From: Reclinomonas americana ATCC 50394
Taxonomy: Eukaryota; Jakobida; Jakobea; Jakobida
Length of the DNA stretch: 40,058 bases
NCBI GenBank assembly: GCA_048213135.1
Contig: PS015426.1
Span: 1-40,058, forward strand
Reading direction: 5' to 3'
Part shown: in pieces, positions 33,911-40,058 of the stretch
How positions within the stretch are numbered: the first letter of the stretch is position 1
Layout of the letters: the number at the start of each line of letters is the position of its first letter
Translations under genes and position numbers: made by a program
Notes under the pieces: model-generated
Database searches by the model: none
What the model saw: the letters and a program-made list of their open reading frames with translations, nothing else
What the model was told of the DNA's origin: nothing

Positions 33911-34478
33911 AACGGTCGGATTGTGGCCAATTGCGGAGGGTGGATTTGTGTTGGCAGGCGGTTGTGTTTTGTGTGTGTGAGGGAGAGAGAGAGAGAGTGC
34001 GTGCGTGCAAGTGCGTGTGTGGTGGAATGCTTGAGTGAAATGCTGGTTGAGGAGGGAGTGAAGATGATGAAGAGGGCGTCATTGCCAAAAATTTATTGGT
34101 TTTCTTGGATTGCGCGCGCCAGAATCTCTGAATCTGTGGCCGGCGAATAAAAGGACGGGGTCGCAACGTGGAGAGTGAGAGGGGGATGAGGTGCGTGAGA
34201 GGAGAGGGAGGTGGAAGGGGGGTCACAGAGGGGGCCGTGTGTTCAGTTGTCCGGAGAGTGCGCAAGCACGCGTTTGTTGTGTGTTTTTCCTTCGATATGT
34301 TGAGTGGTGAGTGGTGAGTGGAATCCGCGTTATTGCACCAATAGCAACAGCACGCCAAAGTGCCAACTCCAATCATCTCCAACGACACCAATCACGACTG
34401 CGGCGAGGAACGGCTTCGCTCAACGGCTAATCTGCCGTCACATTTCTTTGCTTCCCTTCCCACAAAAATGGCGTTCAC
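33911..34478. other. Intergenic region
   Basis: It lies between the start codon of the tail-anchored protein gene and the stop of the kinase gene, both minus strand. It contains GA/GT runs near 33976-34020. An AATAAA on the minus strand at 34092-34097 could be the kinase polyadenylation signal, about 385 bases after its stop. No gene is recognised. Confidence 0.5.
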
Positions 34479-37400
34479 TCATCTCACACCGACCAGTATG
34501 TCCTCGAGCTGGCGGAGCACGTGATCGACACTGTGACCGCCGCGCACCGCAGCGTCAGAAAAATGATACGATACAGCGAACAAATCTACTACAAAGCGCC
34601 GCACCTGGTTCTCTCGTCGGCCCGCCAGCGCAGGCATTGCGCCACGATTTCGACGTAGGTAGGTGGCACCGTGTAGCCACTTGCATCGCGCGCCAGCATC
34701 TCCGGTTGTAATCTCAAGTCCAGTGACTCTGTGTGCGACGATGAGAGATGGTGGGAAACGGCATCGACAGAAAGGAGAAGGAGAAACCTGTGGACAGTCC
34801 GTGGACGACCATCATTGGTTGCATGTGGGCAAAGGGTTTTCGCAGCGTGGCCAGCTCCCACAGCACCAGCCCGAGGCACCAGACGTCGGCTGGGGGAAGG
34901 GGAGGGGAGGAGGAGGAGGGAGGANNNNNNNNNNNNNNNNNNNNACACCCACATGACGCTCTTCACTCACACTGATTGATTCATTCGCTCACCCTTCTCC
35001 CTTTTCTCTTCCCTCTCTCTCTCACCCCGTGAACGGCGGATCATAGTACAACTTCAACCCATGCTTCCCACACTGCTGCTGCACCACATCCAAAATGCGA
35101 TTGCCGCCGCAAAAGAACACCTCGTGCGGCGCGTGCGACATGACCACCTCGTGCAGCTCCGAGTCAAAGTCCGGCCGCCCCAGCGTCGGCACCACACCGC
35201 ACATGTCGAGCGCGCCGTTGCTGTCGTCAAACACGATCTTGTCGACCGAGGGATCGGTGAGGAACATGCGCACGGTGATGCCGTGCGGGAGACCGCCCTC
35301 GCGGCAAAAGATCTCCAGCGCCGAGGCGAAGAGCGAGGCCGAGCGGGTGGTGAAGAGGATGAGCACCGATTGGGGGAGGCGACCGGTGCTGCGCACGCGC
35401 TCCACCAGGTCCCACGCGACGGTGACGCCGGTGCCGGTGGCGATGAGGACTTTGGAGCATTGGGTGTCGAAGAACATGCGCTGGTAGCAGCCGCGGAAGG
35501 GGCCCCGAACACTGCGAAGGGGGGGAATGGGGAAGGGGGAAGGGGGGAAAAGGGAAATGGGAGAAGGGTGAGAGGGAGAAGGGTTGAGAGGGGAAGGGGA
35601 GAGGGAGGGAGGGGGAAGGGGAAGGGGAAGGGGAAGGGGAAGGGAAGGGGAAAAGGGAAGGGGAAGGGGAAGGGGAAGGGGAAGGAAAAGAGATTGAAAA
35701 GGGAACGAAAGAAGAAGGAAAGGGGATATAGGAAGGGGAAGATAAGGGAGGGAGGGGAAAGAGGGGAAGGAGGGGGAGGGGACGGAGGGGGAAGGAGGGG
35801 GAGGGGAAGGAGGGGGAGGGGAAGGAGGGGGAGGGGAAGGAGGGGAAGGGGAAGGGAAGGAAAGGGGGAGAAGGAGAGAGGGGAAGGACAGAAGGGAAGG
35901 AGAGAGGGACAGGAGAGAGGGGAAGAGAAAATAGGGAAGTGAAGGGAGGAAAAAGGGAAAAGAAGGGAAACATACGAGAGGCGCGACGGAAAGGGAGAGA
36001 GGGAAAAAGTGAGGGAAGGGATGAGAACACAACAAAGAGAGAATGAATGAATGAGAAGAGGCAAAGAAAGAAAGGAACGTGAAGGAAGAGCGCGTGTGTG
36101 TGTGAGAGGAGAGAATTGAGAGAAGAGGGAGTTAATCATCAACCAATTAAAGAAGATGGATGCTCACGTTAGATACCTTTCAGAGAGTACCGTTCACCAC
36201 GACCGACCTCGGGCGCCAGGTACACGAGCGTGCCGATCTGCGTCATGGTGGTGGTGGTCTCGGCGAGGCGGGCGAGGCCGTAGTCGCCAATCTTGGCCTC
36301 CCAGTCGTCGGTGATGAAGATGTTCTCGGTTTTGACGTCGCGGTGGATGCTGTTGCAGGGGGAGTGAGAAGGGACTGACACGAGAAAGAGGGAGAGAGTG
36401 AACAATACAGCGAAACATTGGCTGCGGTAATGAGTGGAGGAAGTAGAGTCCGCGCACAATGCCCCGTGCGATCTGCAGAGTGCGGTCAGTTGTCCACGGG
36501 TCGGTGGCGAGTCGATCCTGCGAGAGGCAATCTGCCAAGCTGCCGCGCTCAGCGTACTCGGTGACGAGGGCGTTCTGCAGGCGAGAGAGTGAGTGAAAGT
36601 TGACAACAGGAAAGATTCTCCGCATACCTGCTTCTCTGTCGCCACGATACCCAGGCATTTGAGCAGATTCGGATGACGGAGGGCAGACAGCACACGAACT
36701 TCGCCGGCAAAGGCTCTCATGGAGCGATCGGCCTCGGCGTCGCGCTCCGGCGATAAGCCAAGAACCCTGCGAAGAAGAAAAATGAACGACGATATTAAGA
36801 TTGCTTTCTGCGGATGAGTTGTGCATCGAAGTTGCACATCCCTTCCTTTCTCCGTCTCTCTCCTTCGGTACGAATGCAGACGATTGTTCCTCTTTCTCTC
36901 CCCTCTCTGTATTGTGCGCGTCTAGAGCAGTACATCACTCTCATGCGCACAACAGGATTCGCAGTGTTCTTCCTCTCACCCTCTCTTCCATGTTTCTCTG
37001 CTTCTACAAAGACTAGGATCTACAAATCTATTGCGTCGAATGCATCTCAGTCAGTCTCTCTCAGAGCCGGAGAGAGAGGTACAAAGAGATAAAGAGAGCA
37101 AGAGAACGCAGGCGAATAAAACAGAGAGCAGAGACCGAGCGCGTGTCATCCCTCAGTCTCTCCCCCTTTCCCGTCACACGCACCACGGCACGCGGAAACA
37201 CTTGACGGCCACATGCAGTCCATTCCAGTCGGCCAGAAACACATCACCGAATGAGCCGACGCCGATGCGCTCGAGAGCCTCCACCTCCGACGGCGGAATG
37301 ACCTTGATGCGCGAGTCTTCTGGTCCGTATCGGCTGTCCATCTCGGGATCTGGCGCAGCAATGTACTGCAACCCGCTGGTATGAGTGCCACACCCTCTTT

Positions 37401-39359
37401 TTCGCTGTGCTCGCAGCACGCAACTCGAACAAGCGGCGAGTACTGCCCAGAGGCGGCTGCCGACGACGGCGCTGATGAAGGAAACGAGGCCTCGCTGGCC
37501 CCTCCAGTGGCGGAGGAGGCATTGGACAAGCGCGGCGACGCCCCACCACCGTAGTACACGCTGTCGGTGTCGCCGCTATTAATATCGGTGCGGATGAGGG
37601 GGGACATGTCGTCCGCGCGGAGGGTGATGCGCGTGCTCTCCGCCTTGGCCGCCTGGCTCTCCTCGACCATGAAGCGGAAGACCAGGAAGAAGCCGGAGGG
37701 GATGACCAGGGCCGTGCTCTGGAGAAAAGGGAAAGGGTGGGCGAGGAGAAGGGGAAGGAGAATTAGGGGGGAAGGGGAGGGGGGAGAGGGGAGAGGAGAG
37801 AGGAGAGAGGGGAGAGGGGAGAGGGGAGAGGGGAGAGGGGAGAGGGGAGAGGGGAGAGTGGAGAGTGGACAAGGGAGAGGGGAGAGTGGAAAAGGGAGAG
37901 AGGGAGAAGGAGAGAGGGAGTGGTGAGAGGAAGAGGTGAGAGGGGAGGGGAAGGGAAGCAAGGGAGGATGAAAGCGAGAAAGAAACAAAGTGACACCGAG
38001 AGCGAAAGAGAGAGGGTAGAGAGAGAGAGAGAGAGAGAGAGTCGGAACATAGAGAACGATGGAAAGCAAGACAGGAAGAAAGGATTGGAGGATGACAAGA
38101 ACCAAAAAGCAAGAAGCACCACAGAATGAGAGCGCGAAATAGAACATGAACGACATGGTGAGAGAGAAAAACAAAGAGAGGCAGTATGAGAAAGAGGAAA
38201 AGCAGAGTGGAGAATGGGGTCAAGCAGCAAGGTGGGACAAACGACCGTTCAGATACAAGAAGGACAGAAAGAAAGGTGAGAGAGAAACACACACACACAG
38301 AGAGAGAGAGAAATCAACAAAGGAATGAAAAAAACAACGTCAGGAGGAAAGTCAGCAAGACAACGAAGAGAAAAGGGGCAAACAGTCGAGCAAACAACAA
38401 ACACCGAAAGAGGCACTGCAAGAACACACATGGGTAATGAACGACGCTCAATTCCGGTCAACAAGCGAGCAGATCTTGGTGTGCCAACCATCATCACTCC
38501 CCACAACGCAACAATCACAAAACAATCGAAAGTGTTGGTGGTCTCTGGCACATCTCCCGGAAACAAAGCAACAGACTGCGTACAGGCGGTCAGCTACCAC
38601 ACACAGATCCTACTCGTGACGACGTGCACCGCCCTACACACACCAGAATATCCAACAAAACAACCGAAGTCCACGTGCAGAAAATGTACAGGGCACAGCT
38701 CAGCTCCCAAAAGCCGCCACGCCGAATGATGGCATTCACCAGGGCGATGGTGGCCAGTGCCCACAACAGTCCATTGACGACACACAGCTGGATCCAATAC
38801 ATGCGGTTGCGCGACAGGTTCTGCAAGGGAAAGGAGTCACCGAAAGAAAGAGATGGACGACAATAGGGGACTCTGCCTCCCCCGTCGCTCACCAGCGCCA
38901 GCATGGCTCCCGTCAACAGCAACGCGGAAATGATGCAGTTGGCCACCCACGGCAATCTGGGCGACGGCAGTGGGCGGCAGCACCGGCGGCGACGGCGCTC
39001 AAAACTGGCGTAATCGTCTGGCGCGTCTCGCCGAGTCAGCAGGGCGCAGGCGGCGTACGCCGTGAGAATGTACTGCAGCAAAGGGTGAGTGGCTGGTGTG
39101 TTTGACTGCAAGAGAAGGCGAAGCGGAAGCGCACCAGCATGACGTTGCCGACGCTGAGTTTCTTGCTGTAGAGGCCGATCAGTCTGCAAGTAGGGGGATT
39201 AGAACACACACAGAGAGTCATGGGAGGCGAGAGAGAGAGAAAGGCGCACGGTGCGAATGCCAAGTAGATCCACATTCCCTGTGGCAATGTGAGAGAGGGT
39301 AAAGCAAAGGTAGGAGTCGGAGACGCGAACCGTTGCGACCAGGTGGAACACCACGTATT
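34479..39359 (-). CDS. Multi-TM receptor fused to a tyrosine-kinase-like (TKL) protein kinase, 5' end missing
   Basis: Thirteen exons join in phase to about 561 visible residues: 39331-39359, 39250-39278, 39135-39183, 38893-39072, 38644-38820, 37425-37718, 37184-37365, 36628-36766, 36417-36574, 36177-36349, 34788-34889, 34605-34728 and 34479-34530. Six hydrophobic helices come first (for example LATIALVNAII and IPSGFFLVFRFMV), so with upstream exons a seven-TM receptor is likely. A Ser-rich linker leads to the kinase. The kinase shows IGVGSFGDVFLAD (glycine loop), HVAVKCF (Lys), GEVRVLSALRHPNLLKCLG, IIHRDVKTENIFI (catalytic loop), GDYGLARL (DYG instead of DFG), YLAPEVGRGERYSLK joined to ADVWCLGLVLWEL, and VDHVLRQLEDIL at the end. 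All key residues are present, so it should be active, phosphorylating Ser/Thr or Tyr at a membrane. Such GPCR-kinase fusions are known in oomycetes and other protists. An alternative final intron could replace the last four codons. Confidence 0.85.
34925..34944. other. Assembly gap (20 N placeholder)
   Basis: Exactly 20 N in a GGAGG tract within the kinase intron that also holds the NAD-binding exon. Confidence 0.99.
35022..35511 (-). CDS. Orphan exon: NADPH-oxidase/ferric-reductase-type NAD-binding domain
   Basis: After an acceptor at 35512-35514 the frame is open for 162 residues and stops at 35022-35024. It aligns by eye with the C-terminal NAD-binding half of the NOX/FRE flavoreductase module. 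A GP (VRGPFRGCYQRMF) sits at the FAD/NAD boundary, then the dinucleotide loop VLIATGTGVTVAWDLVERV, then LTLGRPDFDSELHEV-like (the actual wording is VPTLGRPDFDSELHEVV), and EVFFCGGNRILDVVQQ replaces the usual VFLCGP. No FAD-binding or haem transmembrane exons are visible upstream. It lies entirely inside the intron between kinase exons 36177-36349 and 34788-34889. Those two splice to each other in perfect phase, and this exon does not fit either (it needs two leading bases). A GTGAGA donor at 35020-35025 overlaps the stop, so it may instead be an internal exon. Possible readings: a nested gene fragment, the relic of an insertion, or a rare alternative exon. Confidence 0.72.
35516..36125. repeat. 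GGGGAAGG-type purine minisatellites in a kinase intron
   Basis: (GGGGAA)n at about 35615-35690 and a 15-bp unit GGAGGGGGAGGGGAA at about 35775-35850, then mixed GA-rich sequence. This is pyrimidine-rich on the kinase sense strand. Confidence 0.9.
37722..38643. repeat. Kinase intron with GAGAGGGGA minisatellite
   Basis: GAGAGGGGAGAG units run about 37780-37880, then GA-rich sequence with (GA)n at 38018-38042 and 38296-38310. The donor side (38330-38643) is mixed A/C-rich. No further exon is recognised, including any that would belong to the nested NAD-binding exon. Confidence 0.8.
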
Positions 39360-39399
39360 CTGTGGATGGGGTGAGGCGGGTGGGGTGAACAAGGGGAAG

Positions 39400-40058
39400 G
39401 AGGCGCGAGGAGGAGGAAGAAGAAGAAGGATGTCGAGGCGTGAGGATGAGATGGACGGGAGAGAAGGGAGAAGGACGGATAAGGATGAGGAGAGAGAGAG
39501 CGGAATGGACAAATGGATGAAGAAGAAGCGTGGAAAGAGAAGGAGAGGTAGAGGAGGAAGGCAAGAAGGCGAAAAGAAGAGAGAGTCAAGGACGAGGAAC
39601 AGCAAGGCGGAAAAGAACGAACAAGAAGAGGGACAACATGACGGAGAAAAGGACAACGAGAATGAGGAGACGAAGGACAAGAAAGAAGAGAACGGCGAGA
39701 GGAGGGAGGCCACGAGGCAACGAAAAGGAAGAGGAGGTGGAAGAGAAGGAAGAAAGAAGACGATGAGAACAAGGACGAGTGACGGAAAAGAGAGGAAGAT
39801 GGCAAGCAAGCATCGACAAAGAAGACGAGAAGAGAATAAGGAAGAAGGGAGACGATGAGAACGCGGACAAGTGACGGAGAGGAGAGAAAGATGGCGAGAA
39901 GGAGGAGGAGAGATAAGAGGAGAATGCAAGGAGGAGGAGGAGGAAGAAGAGAAGGAGGAAGCAGAGGGACGATGAGAACGCGAAAGAATGATGAGAAGCA
40001 GGAAGGAAGAAGAGAATGCTGCAGAAGAGGAGGAGTAGTAGAATGCAAGGAGGAGGAG
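39400..40058. repeat. Degenerate ~100-bp GA-rich tandem copies
   Basis: GACGATGAGAAC recurs at about 39758, 39851 and 39967, followed by GGACAAGTGACGGA and GGAGAGAAAGATGGC variants. A more decayed copy is near 39640. It lies upstream of the first visible kinase exon, probably in an intron of that gene, and runs off the window. The N-terminal part of the receptor is therefore outside the window. Confidence 0.7.

Noticed and set aside
35022-36349. Reading the NAD-binding exon as an inserted domain of the kinase
   Set aside because: The kinase exon ending at 36177 leaves one base, while the NAD exon needs two leading bases, so joining them shifts the frame. The direct join to the exon starting at 34889 restores a standard kinase.
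1-40058. tRNA, rRNA, transposase or viral genes
   Set aside because: None of the expected conserved words, domain motifs or terminal repeats were seen on either strand. This is reading by eye and could miss a tRNA with an intron.

Overview
This is nuclear DNA of a single-celled eukaryote. Every recognisable gene is cut into short exons by GT..AG introns, and the products are eukaryotic: a mitochondrial carrier, a nucleoporin-like WD40 protein, a TRM13 tRNA methyltransferase, a dynein-stalk-like protein, a receptor kinase and a tail-anchored coiled-coil protein. Exons are GC-rich. Long introns and spacers are GA/CT-rich and full of degenerate tandem repeats. I cannot place the lineage. All gene models were joined by hand from reading frame, splice phase and family alignment; in almost every model the exon phases fit exactly.

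Layout. 1-155 (+): end of an unknown proline-rich exon. 1067-2360 (-): mitochondrial carrier lacking its first module. 4586-5287 (-): four exon segments of a WD40 protein resembling NUP37. 7557-10264 (+): complete TRM13. 11221-14151 (+): secreted glycoside hydrolase of the GH63/GH37 type. 14413-16073 (-): secreted Pro/Gln-rich, Cys-rich protein. 17180-18770 (+): small protein resembling a secretion or pilus ATPase domain without its catalytic residues. 18800-24749 (-): 16-exon gene joining a six-unit NHL propeller to a dynein-stalk microtubule-binding-like region and coiled coils. 25171-28097 (+): coiled-coil protein with an IQ-like motif, divergent from the previous gene. 28376-33910 (-): 1202-residue coiled-coil protein with a C-terminal membrane anchor. 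34479-39359 (-): multi-TM receptor fused to a TKL-type kinase, 5' end missing. One intron of the kinase holds an unrelated NADPH-oxidase-type NAD-binding exon (35022-35511).

The most unusual items are the NHL plus dynein-stalk architecture, the degenerate secretion-ATPase-like protein, the orphan NAD-binding exon, many non-canonical donors of the form GTTGCG, and the polarity of long introns (GA-rich at the donor side, CT-rich at the acceptor side on the sense strand). The divergent pair around 24.75-25.17 kb may be co-expressed cytoskeletal genes. The other neighbours show no obvious common pathway. No tRNA, rRNA, transposase, CRISPR array or viral gene was seen. Eight N gaps all sit in low-complexity sequence.
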